Source: Paenibacillus glycanilyticus
GTDB lineage: Bacteria > Bacillota > Bacilli > Paenibacillales > Paenibacillaceae
Direction of reading: 5' to 3'
Assembly: GCF_030161375.1 (NCBI RefSeq)
Contig: NZ_BSSQ01000001.1
Span: 310,001-374,000, forward strand
DNA: 64,000 bases
The notes beneath the pieces are model-generated. The model was not told the origin of the DNA, searched no databases, and saw nothing but the letters and a program-made list of their open reading frames with translations. Position 1 is the stretch's first letter; the number at the start of each line of letters is the position of its first letter. The translations under genes were made by a program, and so were the position numbers. Below are positions 41,310 through 50,725 of this stretch, piece after piece.

Positions 41310-42182
41310 TTAAGCCGCCAGCTTGCGGAGGCGGAGTTTCTTCGCGACAATGCCGTGAGACGGCGAGAAGAGAAAAGCGAGCACGAACAACGCGGCTGCC
41401 GCGCAGACGATACACCCTGCGATGGAAGCATCGAGCGCTACGGCCACGCCGTAACCGGCAAAGACGCTGAGGATGCCGACTCCAACGCTCCATACGATCA
41501 TCATGCCAAGCCGGTCCGTCAACAGATAAGCCGCAGCGGCCGGAATAATGAGCATCCCGACAACAAGAATCGCGCCTACGCTTTCGAAGGAACTAACGGT
41601 TGCCATCGATACCATGCCCATAAGCAGGTAATGGAACAGCGCGACCGGAATGCCGCAAGCGGCGGCAAGCGCCGGGTCGAAGGAGCAAAGCTTGAATTGC
41701 TTGTAGAACAAGCTGATGACCGCAACGATAATAATGAGCGTCACGCCCAGTAGCCATACCGCTTTTGGCCCGAGATCCATGCCGTTTACGATCCATGTAT
41801 TCCAGTGGACATACGCTATCTCGCCGTATAGAATGGCATCCTGGTCCAGATGCACCTGTCTGGCGAACAAGCTGACCAGCAAGACGCCAATCGCGAACAA
41901 GGCCGTGAACACGACTCCGATGGAGGCATCCGCCTGCACGCCTTTATTCTGAAACAGCTGAATGAGGAAGACTGCAAATAGACCGCAAGCCATAGCGGCT
42001 ACCATCATCAGAAGAGAATCCCGCGAGCCGCTGAGCAGGAAAGCTATAACGATACCGGGCATAACCGAATGGCTAATGGCATCGCCGATCATGGCCATTT
42101 TGCGGAGAACAAGAAACGTACCCAGTATGCCGCTGCAGGCCGCGACCAACACGCCCGTCAGCAAAATCCAGAAGTCGCTCAT
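41310..42182 (-). CDS. mntD: Manganese ABC transporter permease MntD-like
   Basis: The 290-residue ABC-3-family permease has eight to nine membrane segments and the family pattern GDAISHSVMPGIVIAFLL and FESVGAILVVGMLIIPAAAAYLLTD. AAGGAGGCGG precedes the ATG, which overlaps the mntC stop (ATGA). Two permease genes in tandem after an ATPase and binding protein match the B. subtilis mntABCD order. Confidence 0.88.
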   Translation of the reverse strand: MSDFWILLTGVLVAACSGILGTFLVLRKMAMIGDAISHSVMPGIVIAFLLSGSRDSLLMMVAAMACGLFAVFLIQLFQNKGVQADASIGVVFTALFAIGVLLVSLFARQVHLDQDAILYGEIAYVHWNTWIVNGMDLGPKAVWLLGVTLIIIVAVISLFYKQFKLCSFDPALAAACGIPVALFHYLLMGMVSMATVSSFESVGAILVVGMLIIPAAAAYLLTDRLGMMIVWSVGVGILSVFAGYGVAVALDASIAGCIVCAAAALFVLAFLFSPSHGIVAKKLRLRKLAA

Positions 42183-43135
42183 AAAGCCGCCTCCTTATTT
42201 ATCCGATCATCAACCGATGCCGTTGCCGCCTGTTCCTCGAACCCGTAACCAAGCCTCCGCTTCATCCGCTGTTGCGCAAGTCTGCGAACCAGCAATCCCC
42301 GTTTGGTCCCGATGAGCAGGGAAACAACAAACAGCAATGTTGCGGCCAGTACCGTAAGCGGTCCTGTCGGAAGGCTCGCTCCCGTCGAGCTGACGATCGC
42401 CCCCGTTGCCCCGCTTAACGCGCCAAATATGCCGGACACGACCACCATAACGCCTAGCCGATCCGTCCAGTATCTTGAGGATACCGCCGGCGTAATAATC
42501 AAAGACGCAACCAGAATAACGCCAACCGCCTGAATCCCTACCACCACCGCTACAACCATCAGGAACATTAGCAGCTGCTCGAGAATAGCAACCGGATAAC
42601 CTAGACCTTTGGCAAACCCGGGATCAAAGGATACCAGCTTAAATTGCTTGAACAGAAGATAACACACCGATACGAGCAGCAGACTAACGATGGATAAGGT
42701 GAGAACATCGGAGCCTACCATGGATGCCGCCTGACCGAACAAGAACTTATCCAGACCGGCCTGATTCCCGTAACCTCCATGCTGTACGATCGTGAGCAGA
42801 ACAATGCCGAGGCCGAAGAAGGAGGATAACACAATACCCATGGCCGCATCATGCTTAACGCGCGAATGGCGCGTAATCCAGCCGATGCCAAAGGTCGCCG
42901 CCACGCCAGCAATGCCTGCTCCGATCAGGAAGTAGAGGATAGACTTCGTCCCTGTCAGCATAAAAGCAATGCAAATGCCCGGCAATGCCGCATGCGCAAG
43001 CGTATCGCCCATCAAGCTTTGCTTCCGCAAATACGAGAAGCAACCGATGATGCCGCTGCTAAGCCCAAGAAGCGTACAGCTGATTAGAATCCATTGCATG
43101 TTCGGATCCTGGAGTAGCGTCCATAACGTATTCAT
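42179..43135 (-). CDS. mntC: Manganese ABC transporter permease MntC-like
   Basis: The 318-residue ABC-3 permease has the motifs GDTLAHAALPGICIAFML and QAVGVILVASLIITPAVSSRYWTD. AAAGGGTGA precedes the ATG. It probably forms a heterodimer with MntD. Confidence 0.88.
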   Translation of the reverse strand: MNTLWTLLQDPNMQWILISCTLLGLSSGIIGCFSYLRKQSLMGDTLAHAALPGICIAFMLTGTKSILYFLIGAGIAGVAATFGIGWITRHSRVKHDAAMGIVLSSFFGLGIVLLTIVQHGGYGNQAGLDKFLFGQAASMVGSDVLTLSIVSLLLVSVCYLLFKQFKLVSFDPGFAKGLGYPVAILEQLLMFLMVVAVVVGIQAVGVILVASLIITPAVSSRYWTDRLGVMVVVSGIFGALSGATGAIVSSTGASLPTGPLTVLAATLLFVVSLLIGTKRGLLVRRLAQQRMKRRLGYGFEEQAATASVDDRINKEAAL

Positions 43136-43145
43136 CTTCGCCTGC

Positions 43146-43964
43146 TCACCCTTTCTTGTTGTCCGTCTTCGCGAGACTGTTCCGTTCTAGAAACGCCAGC
43201 CGGCCGCCGTACGTATGCTGAAGCAGCTCTTGCGTAAATACGTCTTTTGTTGGGCCGTAAGCAACAAGCTCGACATTCAGCAGCAGTACCGAATCAAAAT
43301 ATTCCTCCACCGTCGCCAGATCGTGATGGACGACAATAACGGTCTTCCCTTGCTGCTTGAGTTCCTGGAGCAGCGTAATGATCGCTTTTTCCGTAGCGGC
43401 ATCAACGCCGGCGAACGGTTCATCCATAAAATACAAGCTGGCGTCTTGGGCTAGCGCTCGCGCCAGGAAAACCCGCTGCTGCTGTCCGCCGGACAGCTGG
43501 CTGATCTGACGGGCCGCGAAATCCGCCATGCCCACCTTGGCGAGGCACTCCATCGCAATCGCGCGTTCCTTCGCTCCCGGGCGTCCGAACAAGCCCAAAT
43601 GCCCGTAACGGCCCATCATAACAACGTCCAGCGCATTCGTCGGGAAATCCCAGTCCACGGATTCGCGCTGCGGCACGTAACCAACCAGCTTGCGCTGCTG
43701 CTTGTAAGGCTTGCCGTACACCAGCACCTCGCCTCCGAGGCGGGGGATGAGACCAAGGGCTGCCTTCATCATCGTTGATTTACCGGCGCCGTTAGGGCCG
43801 ATTACCCCTATCAGCTCGCCTTCCGTTACCGTGAAAGTGACGCCGCGCAATACCGGTTTTTTCTGATACGCCGCGCTTAACCCGCTTACCGTCAAGGGAG
43901 ATACAACGTCTCCCCGTTCCATTACGGATGCTTCCGATTGCACTTTTGCACTGGACATCGCCAT
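43146..43964 (-). CDS. mntB: Manganese ABC transporter ATP-binding protein MntB-like
   Basis: The ATPase of about 272 residues has Walker A GPNGAGKSTMMK, signature QLSGGQQQRVFLARAL, Walker B LYFMDEPFAGVD and H-loop VVHHD. The start is uncertain: ATG at 43964 or GTG one codon earlier, neither with a strong SD. It lies 10 bp before mntC and 24 bp after mntA. Confidence 0.9.
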   Translation of the reverse strand: MAMSSAKVQSEASVMERGDVVSPLTVSGLSAAYQKKPVLRGVTFTVTEGELIGVIGPNGAGKSTMMKAALGLIPRLGGEVLVYGKPYKQQRKLVGYVPQRESVDWDFPTNALDVVMMGRYGHLGLFGRPGAKERAIAMECLAKVGMADFAARQISQLSGGQQQRVFLARALAQDASLYFMDEPFAGVDAATEKAIITLLQELKQQGKTVIVVHHDLATVEEYFDSVLLLNVELVAYGPTKDVFTQELLQHTYGGRLAFLERNSLAKTDNKKG

Positions 43965-43990
43965 CACTCGCTTTCTTATCCTCTGAACTT

Positions 43991-44956
43991 TTATTTCAAC
44001 GCCCGAACGACCGTATCCACGTTATGCTTAACCATTCCGATATAGGTTCCTTCCACGGTGCCGGCCTCGCCCATCGCATCGGAGAACAATTCGCCGCCAA
44101 TCTTCACTTCATGCCCCTTCGAACGCGCGCCTTCTATAACCGATTCTATCGCTTTCTTCGGTACGCTGGACTCGATAAAGACGGCCTTGATCTTGTTCTC
44201 CACGAGGAAATCGCGCAAGGAGCTGACGTCTTTCGATCCATACTCCGACATCGTGTTCATCCCTTGCAACCCCGTCACTTCCAGGCCATATTCGTCACCG
44301 AAATAACCAAATGCATCATGCGCGGTAACGAGTATTCTTCTCTCCTTGGGAATCGAGGCAATCTGCTCGCGTGCATACCGGTCAAGCTCCTCCAGCTCGC
44401 CGATATACACAGCCGCTCTTTCCCTATATCCATCCGCATGCTCGGGATCCTTCTCGATCAACGAATCGCGAATGACCTCTGCCGCCGAAATCCACATCTT
44501 TACGTTGAACCAAATATGCGGGTCATGAGACTGGCTGCCTCCGCCCGGGAACGATCTCAGCTCCGATTCCGGAATCCGGGAAGACACGGCCACGGTAGGC
44601 TTGCGCTTCTCCAGCTTCTCGAACATCTCCGCCATTTTTCCTTCCAGATGCAAGCCGTTATAAAAAATAATGTCCGCCCGGTCCAGCTTCTTCACATCGC
44701 CGTAGGACGCCTTGTATAAATGCGGGTCAACCCCCGATCCCATGAGGCCTGTAACCGCGACATCGCTGCCGCCTATTTCCTGTGCCACATCCGCAATCAT
44801 GCCTGTTGTAGCCGTTACCTTCAGCTTCCCGTCCGACGCGCTTCCTCCCGGTTGGTCCGCCCCGCAAGCCGTCACCAGAAGGGCACTTAATGCCAAAAAT
44901 AAAAGGGTCATTATAAATCGCTTGATCGCGGAATTCTGCTTCTTCAATAGCCGCAT
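43991..44956 (-). CDS. mntA: Manganese-binding lipoprotein MntA (TroA/PsaA family)
   Basis: The 321-residue solute-binding protein has a signal peptide with lipobox LVTAC and cluster A-I features. Likely metal ligands are His in VDPHLYKASYGDV, His in SHDPHIWFNVKMW, Glu in VFIESSVPKKAIE and Asp in LFSDAMGEAG. The His2-Glu-Asp set fits Mn2+ binders; zinc cannot be excluded. ATG 44956 follows GGGGGATG; an ATG at 44995 lacks an SD. Confidence 0.9.
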   Translation of the reverse strand: MRLLKKQNSAIKRFIMTLLFLALSALLVTACGADQPGGSASDGKLKVTATTGMIADVAQEIGGSDVAVTGLMGSGVDPHLYKASYGDVKKLDRADIIFYNGLHLEGKMAEMFEKLEKRKPTVAVSSRIPESELRSFPGGGSQSHDPHIWFNVKMWISAAEVIRDSLIEKDPEHADGYRERAAVYIGELEELDRYAREQIASIPKERRILVTAHDAFGYFGDEYGLEVTGLQGMNTMSEYGSKDVSSLRDFLVENKIKAVFIESSVPKKAIESVIEGARSKGHEVKIGGELFSDAMGEAGTVEGTYIGMVKHNVDTVVRALK

Positions 44957-44997
44957 GACACATCCCCCATCCCCAAGTTTTGCATGGACGAACATTA

Positions 44998-45008
44998 GTT
45001 AGCTTAAC
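44998..45008. promoter_or_regulatory. Possible metalloregulator site before mntA
   Basis: GTTAGCTTAAC, a short palindrome with GTTA/TAAC arms, lies about 10 bp downstream of a TATAAA-like box on the minus strand. It resembles half-sites of DtxR/MntR-type regulators only loosely. Confidence 0.25.
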
Positions 45009-45089
45009 GCCTCTTTGTTTATACTATTCAAAAAAGTTTCTCTGATGCAACATTTATACGAAATTTGTTTTAAGAAGGTTTCAAAAATA

Positions 45090-45135
45090 AAAAAGCTGTC
45101 TCCAAAGATTCTTATCGAATCTCCAGAAACAGCTT
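45090..45135 (-). terminator. Terminator of the PBP operon
   Basis: AAGCTGT and ACAGCTT arms with an inner AGATTC/GAATCT stem and T-rich flank follow the PBP stop. Confidence 0.7.
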
Positions 45136-45147
45136 GTGAAGCCGCGT

Positions 45148-47223
45148 TTATGGCTGATTTGTAGTTGTGTTGCCGGTTGTGTTGGTTGTACCCGCGTTTG
45201 TCGAACCATTAGAAGACTGGTTAGCAGGATCGCTCAGTTTGCCCGCTGGACCGTCTAAGCCAACTTCGTAATCGTACGCGTCAAAGATCTTACGCGCAAT
45301 CGGAGCAGCGCCCCAGCCGCCAAACTCGCCGTCCGGAATAATAACCGCTACGGCCAGCTTTGGATTTTCTCTTGGCGCATAAGCGATAAATACCGCGTTA
45401 TCCGCGCGGCGGCCGGCTACGTCGGATTGAGCCGTACCTGTTTTTCTCTCGTACGTATACGTTACGCCCTCAAAGCCCTGCACGTTAACCCGGGACATGC
45501 CGTCCTCGATCTCATTCCAATATGCTTCAGGGAAATCAACCGTGTTCAGCACTTCAGGCTTAAAGTTCTGAACGACATTACCGTCCGCGTCTTTAATCTG
45601 GTTGACGAACTGCGGCTTCATCCGTTTGCCGTGGTTCGCAAGCATTGCGGCGTACTGCACGAGCTGCAGCGGCGTATAACGCGCCTGCTGGCCAAACGCC
45701 GCCCGCACTAATGCGGATTGTGCGCTGGCCGTCTCGACTTCGTGGTAGTAGTCGATCGTACCTTTGGATTCGCCTCGCAGACCGCTGCCCGTCAAGACGC
45801 CAAGGCCAAATTGCTTCATGTAGTTATCCCAAATATCGACGCCTTTTTTGCCATACTTCTCATACAGGTTGTTGCCCACCATCTTCGCCATAAACGGGTT
45901 GGAGGAATGGGCAATCGCCGATGCCGGGTCAAGCAAACCGTAAGCATGGTTCGACGCGTTACCGATCCGAACCTCATGCCCTTTGGCACCAAAGAAGAAA
46001 GCGCCGTTATCATAATAAGTGCTCGAAGTCGTAAACAATTTCTCTTTCAAGCCGATCAATACGGAGAGCGGCTTCATGGTCGAACCGGGTGGTACAAGGG
46101 AAGACGGATGCTGATTCCGTTCTTTGTCCGTCTCATAGTGAGGGAATACCTCTCTAATCGTACCGTTGTTCAAGACGGACTCAAAGTTTTTATAGTCTTC
46201 ATTGCTGATTTTGCCGCCAAACCAGATATTCGGATCATAGTCCGGCATACTCGCCATGGCAACAACCTTGCCCGTGTTCACTTCCATAGCGACAGCGAAA
46301 CCGATCTTTGCATATTCCGCGCGTTCTGCTTTATTACTCGACGTGCTGATTTTATGAATCTGGTCAACGATCGCTTGTTCCGTTGTTAATTGCACATTGC
46401 GGTTAATCGTCAGATACAGATCATCGCCTTTTTGGGGATTCGTGATCTGGACCGGTCCGATAATCCGCTCCGCATTGTTTACCGGATAAGTCTTCAGGCC
46501 GTTTTTGCCGCGCAAAATATCCTGATACATATATTCAAGACCGTCGTAGCCTACGTCTTCATCATCCAGATATTGCAGCTGCGGATCGTCTTCATTCCCT
46601 TTATCCTTGTAGAAATCAAGCGACTCGCGGACACCTTTGAACTTCTTCAAATAACCGACCAATTGCACGGCTACCGTGTCCTCCGTATAGTTGCGGACGC
46701 TTTCCTCAACGATATCGATTCCTTTGAATTCCGACTTGTGCTCACTGAAATAGGCGATCTCTTTATCCGTTAAGCCGGTCTTAATACGCCGTGGGGTAGA
46801 GATCGTATTCCGGCGGAAATCAAGGTCCATCTGACGGATAATATCTTCCACCGTCAATTGCTTCTTCGGATCGGTTTCACCGTATTTATCAAATACTTCA
46901 GCCAGCTTCGCGGCGATCGCTTCCGCATCCCCGTCCTTGAAATCAGGAGAGATGGTGAAATACAGCGATTGCGTCGAAGTCGAATACGCAATGGGAGCGC
47001 CTGAGGAATCGTAAATATTGCCCCGGATCGGCGCAATCTTGACGCTTCTCGTGCTCTTCTGGCTGCCTTGCGCGCTTAATTTAGGGCCGTCGACAAACTG
47101 TAAAATAGCAAGCTGAATAATAAGAACGCTAAATAGTCCAAATACGACAAAGAAGAAAAAGTTCAAACGAAACGAGAAATGGCGACGATTCGTTATTTCT
47201 CGTTTCTGCGGATCATCATGCAA
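45148..47223 (-). CDS. Penicillin-binding protein 2-like transpeptidase (class B)
   Basis: The 691-residue class B PBP has one N-terminal membrane anchor (about residues 22-44), a PBP dimerisation domain beginning RGNIYDSSGAPIAYS, and a transpeptidase domain with STMK (PGSTMKPL), SSN (AHSSNPFMA) and KTG (ERKTGTAQSD). The C-terminal tail is Asn/Thr-rich. It resembles B. subtilis PbpA/PbpH, which build the lateral wall. The start is TTG at 47223 with AGAGGTGA upstream. It follows two genes in the same direction. Confidence 0.9.
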   Translation of the reverse strand: MHDDPQKREITNRRHFSFRLNFFFFVVFGLFSVLIIQLAILQFVDGPKLSAQGSQKSTRSVKIAPIRGNIYDSSGAPIAYSTSTQSLYFTISPDFKDGDAEAIAAKLAEVFDKYGETDPKKQLTVEDIIRQMDLDFRRNTISTPRRIKTGLTDKEIAYFSEHKSEFKGIDIVEESVRNYTEDTVAVQLVGYLKKFKGVRESLDFYKDKGNEDDPQLQYLDDEDVGYDGLEYMYQDILRGKNGLKTYPVNNAERIIGPVQITNPQKGDDLYLTINRNVQLTTEQAIVDQIHKISTSSNKAERAEYAKIGFAVAMEVNTGKVVAMASMPDYDPNIWFGGKISNEDYKNFESVLNNGTIREVFPHYETDKERNQHPSSLVPPGSTMKPLSVLIGLKEKLFTTSSTYYDNGAFFFGAKGHEVRIGNASNHAYGLLDPASAIAHSSNPFMAKMVGNNLYEKYGKKGVDIWDNYMKQFGLGVLTGSGLRGESKGTIDYYHEVETASAQSALVRAAFGQQARYTPLQLVQYAAMLANHGKRMKPQFVNQIKDADGNVVQNFKPEVLNTVDFPEAYWNEIEDGMSRVNVQGFEGVTYTYERKTGTAQSDVAGRRADNAVFIAYAPRENPKLAVAVIIPDGEFGGWGAAPIARKIFDAYDYEVGLDGPAGKLSDPANQSSNGSTNAGTTNTTGNTTTNQP

Positions 47224-47258
47224 GCCTGTTCACCTCTTGTTAAAAAATCTGACTTTAT

Positions 47259-48410
47259 TTATACCGCCCGGATGTGAGTCTTGTCGAAATCATCCGGATT
47301 AAACCAATCGCCCGACGATGCCCATGTGGCATCAAGCGGAATCCATGTTCCACCGTCAATCTTCACTTCATTCCACGCATGCGGACCGGAACCGCCGCGT
47401 CCGTCGAGACCCGTACCGGTAACGACTTTCACCTCAAGACCGGATGCGCGTGCCATCACGGCATACAAACGGGCCACGTCAATACATACGCCTTCGCGGG
47501 TTTTGAACGTCTCCTCCGGCGTCTGTTCCTTCCACACGCCGTTATCCACGTAATTGTTGGCTTTATCCCAATCGTAGGCGATGCGGCTGCCCAGCCAGTC
47601 ATATAAGGCCTTCGCCTTCTCTTCCTCGTTGCTCTTGTCCTTCGTAATTTGAAGGGCGGCCTGCTCGATATCGGCCGGGATGTTGTAATCGACGATTTCA
47701 TATTTACGCTGCAAGACGTTCTGGAATTCCGCCTGAACGGCCTCGGCGAGTACAGGGCCCCGCCCGGTCAACATATCGCCCGCCACCGGCTCGAGTACGG
47801 CCGATGCCTTCGAGTATAAAGGCGATTGCTGAATAAGGTTTGACCAAAGACCGTTTGGCGCAAGCGATACATAAATGAACAAAATCGCAACAAATACAAA
47901 AGCCCGTCCCGCGCCATGAACCGTGCCAAATACGGCACCGGCCGCGCGGCTGGCGGCTTGTCCTCCAGGAGGACGCTCCATGCTCTCGTGTCTGCCAGGT
48001 CTTTGCCGGCTCGCAAATAACATCTCCAGGAGCGGAGAGAGAAACGATGCGGCTAACCGTAGCAGCAGATAAGAGACGAGAAACAAAATCCCGTACCGGA
48101 GCAGCGCAAAATCCCGCAGACTAGTAATAAACGTATACCACGCTTGCAAGGTTGCACTAAGCTCGCGCTGCGGCACATCGACATGAGCGGTAAGCCATTC
48201 CGCTGCCTTAGGAGATAGGCTTCCCGCAATCCGCCCGGCTAGTACTAGGCAGACGATCATGATGACTGCGTCCCAGACAAAAAAGAAAAGACGCCTCGCT
48301 GAGCCCGACGCGCCTCTTCTCATCCCTTGCAGCAACGAAACAAGCAGAAGGAGAAGAACGATTAGCGAGACCGGTTCCCAAACCGTCCCTGCGCGTATCC
48401 ATTCCATCAT
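47259..48410 (-). CDS. Membrane protein with CvpA-like N-terminus and transglutaminase-like C-terminus
   Basis: The 383-residue protein has four to five membrane segments in residues 15-190, resembling CvpA. An extracytoplasmic transglutaminase-like domain follows (about residues 255-375) with the putative triad Cys in REGVCIDVARLYAVMARA, His in GPHAWNEVKIDGG and Asp in PLDATW. It may be a protease or cross-linking enzyme at the cell wall; the neighbouring PBP supports a wall role. AGGAGGGG precedes the ATG. Confidence 0.78.
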   Translation of the reverse strand: MMEWIRAGTVWEPVSLIVLLLLLVSLLQGMRRGASGSARRLFFFVWDAVIMIVCLVLAGRIAGSLSPKAAEWLTAHVDVPQRELSATLQAWYTFITSLRDFALLRYGILFLVSYLLLRLAASFLSPLLEMLFASRQRPGRHESMERPPGGQAASRAAGAVFGTVHGAGRAFVFVAILFIYVSLAPNGLWSNLIQQSPLYSKASAVLEPVAGDMLTGRGPVLAEAVQAEFQNVLQRKYEIVDYNIPADIEQAALQITKDKSNEEEKAKALYDWLGSRIAYDWDKANNYVDNGVWKEQTPEETFKTREGVCIDVARLYAVMARASGLEVKVVTGTGLDGRGGSGPHAWNEVKIDGGTWIPLDATWASSGDWFNPDDFDKTHIRAV

Positions 48411-48456
48411 GTTAACCCCTCCTTGCCTATAGCAGCTTGCATGTTCTTTTGTTTAT

Positions 48457-48918
48457 CTATGCTTTTCCATTCGCCTTGGCTTGATCAATCAGCGCCTGAA
48501 TGGTTGAATCTATCTTCATCGTTCCAACCGATTTGCCGTGGAACTTTACGCTTACTTCGCCGGAGCCGGGAACGCCCGACAGCTCCAGATTCTCCGTCTT
48601 CACGGTAAAGCTTCCGTCGGAATTGGATGTAAACGTTGCTTTCTCTACTTCTCCCGCCATGGCTGACACGGCTTCTTGCTTCAAGCTGTCGATAGCCTGC
48701 GTACCAATGGACTTCACATCATCCAATGTATAGCCGCTGTATGCCACGATACCTACTACAATAACCAGGACCAACGCCCATTTCACAAATGTCTTCACGA
48801 CTCTGATGATAAAGAGCAGCACGACCAGCGCAATAACAAGAACTAACCAATGATCCTGCAAAAAGGTGCTCCACGCGTCCCAATCATAACCGGAAAAATC
48901 AAAGTAGTTTTGCAACAA
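48457..48918 (-). CDS. Small membrane-anchored protein of unknown function
   Basis: The 153-residue protein has two close membrane segments (about residues 22-45 and 48-68) and an extracytoplasmic C-terminal region (about 75-150) with KTENLELSGVPGSGEVSVKFHGKSVGTMKID. I do not recognise it. The start is TTG at 48918 (or the next codon, also TTG), with AGGGGGA upstream. It heads the operon with the transglutaminase-like and PBP genes. Confidence 0.7.
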   Translation of the reverse strand: MLQNYFDFSGYDWDAWSTFLQDHWLVLVIALVVLLFIIRVVKTFVKWALVLVIVVGIVAYSGYTLDDVKSIGTQAIDSLKQEAVSAMAGEVEKATFTSNSDGSFTVKTENLELSGVPGSGEVSVKFHGKSVGTMKIDSTIQALIDQAKANGKA

Positions 48919-48932
48919 ATTATCCCCCTAAA

Positions 48933-48992
48933 AAGAATTATCGCATAAGTAGTGGGATTATGCTTACTGTGGTAATTCTTGCTTCGTAAGCA
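48933..48992 (-). repeat. Short hairpin repeat (S3) in the 5' leader of the 48.9-kb operon
   Basis: AAGAATTA (48933-48940) pairs with TAATTCTT (48973-48980), with a partly paired CATAAGTA/TGCTTACTG interior, followed on the plus strand by GCTTCGTAAGCA. In mRNA sense the element begins at about the transcription start and ends in TAATTCTTTTTAGGGGG, directly on the SD. Confidence 0.75.
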
Positions 48993-49000
48993 GTAGCCCT

Positions 49001-49030
49001 ATTATAACTCGCGCAATGTCCTATTATCAA
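49001..49030 (-). promoter_or_regulatory. Sigma-A promoter of the 48.9-kb operon
   Basis: On the minus strand TTGATA (49025-49030) and TATAAT (49001-49006) have an 18-bp spacer. The transcript would begin near 48994, at the start of repeat S3. Confidence 0.65.
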
Positions 49031-49149
49031 ACATTATAACCCACCCATAATATGCCGTAAACGTAGGCTTTGCATTGCCGTAGACATATCCTGTCCATCT
49101 TTCACGTACAAGTAGATTAAAGATGTAATGGCAGGGAGGAACGTAACCG

Positions 49150-50310
49150 TTGAAAACCGCAATCTGGCTTTATCTGTTTCTGTTCGTCGCTTTTTTTGAT
49201 TTGCATGCGCAATACCCGATTCTTACGCCATTCGCGATATCCATCGGAGCGGCCCCTTCCTTCATCGGACTAATGATGGGCATGTATTCGATCACGCATT
49301 TGCCCGGCAATATTATAGCCGGTTACGGAGTGGACCGGTACGGAAGCCGGCTGTTTATCGTCTTCAGTCTAATGGGCGCGGGTATCGTGCTGCTGTTCCA
49401 ATCCAAAGTAACCGATCCGTGGCAACTGCTTATCCTGCGCTCGATCAGCGGCTTTGTACTGGCCTTTTTGTCCCCGGCATGTCTCGCGCTGCTCGCGCGG
49501 ATCTCCAGCGACGTGACCAAACAAGGAAAGTTAATGGCCGGCAACGGACTTGTCCATACGCTTGCGACTGTCGTATCGCCGGCAGCAGGTGCTTATCTGG
49601 TCGCTAAGATCGGTTTTACCACCGCTTTCTATTTGCTTGGCTGGGTGCTTATCGTTACGGCGGTTTGCGCATTGTTCTTCATACGCGACATTAAACCCGT
49701 TCCGGCCTCCAAAGCGGAAATACCCGATTCAACAAGCTTAAAGCCTGCTGTCGCAATGGATGTTCCGATACCGTGGCTTGTATTCGTGCTGCCGATCGCG
49801 ATCAGCTGCGCCCAAGGCATATTGTCCTTCGAGCTTCCGCTTATGTCGACTTCCAAGGAAGGAATGATGGAGACCGGCATTTTGTTTTCCGTTGTTAGTC
49901 TCGGAGCCTTGATCACGCTAAGCATGCTCTTCTTGAACAAGCTGTCTCCCTACTACCGGACCTTATGGGGAGCTCTTGCATTAGCTCTTGTCTATTTCAC
50001 GATAGCGGCTCATGCGGCGGTTCCTTTCGCAATGCTGCTGCTCCTTGTCGGCATGGCCAAAGGCATCGTGCTTCCGGCCATTTCAACTCTGCTTATTGAG
50101 CTCAGTGGAGGCGCGAGATACGGCCGGATTTTTTCCGTCCTCTCGATTGCCTATTCCATCGGCGCTTTCCTTGGACCCATGTTAGCCGGTCAGCTGCGGG
50201 ACCAATTATCCCCGTATTATTTGGCCTTTCTCGGCTTAATGCTAGGCGTCTCGATCCTGCCCTTCCACCGCCGAAATACGCTCATACCCATTTTTCATAA
50301 ACCTAGGTGA
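49150..50310 (+). CDS. MFS transporter, drug/metabolite efflux type
   Basis: The 386-residue protein has twelve predicted membrane segments and the MFS motif A region (AGYGVDRYGSRLFIV) after segment 2. The substrate is unknown. The start is TTG at 49150 with AGGGAGGAA upstream. It is divergent from the 48.9-kb operon. Confidence 0.85.
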   Translation: MKTAIWLYLFLFVAFFDLHAQYPILTPFAISIGAAPSFIGLMMGMYSITHLPGNIIAGYGVDRYGSRLFIVFSLMGAGIVLLFQSKVTDPWQLLILRSISGFVLAFLSPACLALLARISSDVTKQGKLMAGNGLVHTLATVVSPAAGAYLVAKIGFTTAFYLLGWVLIVTAVCALFFIRDIKPVPASKAEIPDSTSLKPAVAMDVPIPWLVFVLPIAISCAQGILSFELPLMSTSKEGMMETGILFSVVSLGALITLSMLFLNKLSPYYRTLWGALALALVYFTIAAHAAVPFAMLLLLVGMAKGIVLPAISTLLIELSGGARYGRIFSVLSIAYSIGAFLGPMLAGQLRDQLSPYYLAFLGLMLGVSILPFHRRNTLIPIFHKPR

Positions 50311-50438
50311 ATGCACAAGGCCATTAACTACACCGGGCATATAATGCATCATGTCAGGTGGCCACGAAGAGCAAATGTCCAGGGATGACAGTTGCTCGGC
50401 CGGATGACGTTTAAGCTTGCTTGAGAGGGGTGACTTAG

Positions 50439-50567
50439 ATGTCTGATATTCATGTTTCACCAGTAAGCGAACACCGCGGCGGCGGACACAACTCTGTGGG
50501 GTCCATCCTCGTATTGTTCATCCTGCTCGTTATCATCGTTTGCACACTTTGCGGCGGCCTTTATTAA
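50439..50567 (+). CDS. Small YjcZ-like membrane peptide, 42 residues
   Basis: The ORF starts MSDIHVSPVSEHRGGGHNSV and ends in a single hydrophobic segment (SILVLFILLVIIVCTLCGGLY). Gly-rich head plus short hydrophobic tail recalls the YjcZ group of small sporulation-associated proteins. GAGAGGGGTGA precedes the ATG and a strong terminator follows the stop by 24 bp, which supports it as a gene. Confidence 0.7.
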   Translation: MSDIHVSPVSEHRGGGHNSVGSILVLFILLVIIVCTLCGGLY

Positions 50568-50591
50568 GAAGATTCCCCTTCGAAATAAAAT

Positions 50592-50629
50592 AAAAAAGGG
50601 ACGGAGCCACTAGGCTCCGTCCCTTTTTT
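50592..50629 (+). terminator. Strong terminator after the YjcZ-like gene
   Basis: AAAAAAGGGACGGAGCC (50592-50608) pairs perfectly with GGCTCCGTCCCTTTTTT (50613-50629) around ACTA; potentially bidirectional. Confidence 0.92.
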
Positions 50630-50725
50630 GTGCAATCGCGGATGAGGAATTTTTTTCTTGTTCCCGCAGGTGAATATCGCTAAACTACGTGTAAGAACCT
50701 ACAGAATAAAAGGCTGGTGACTGCT

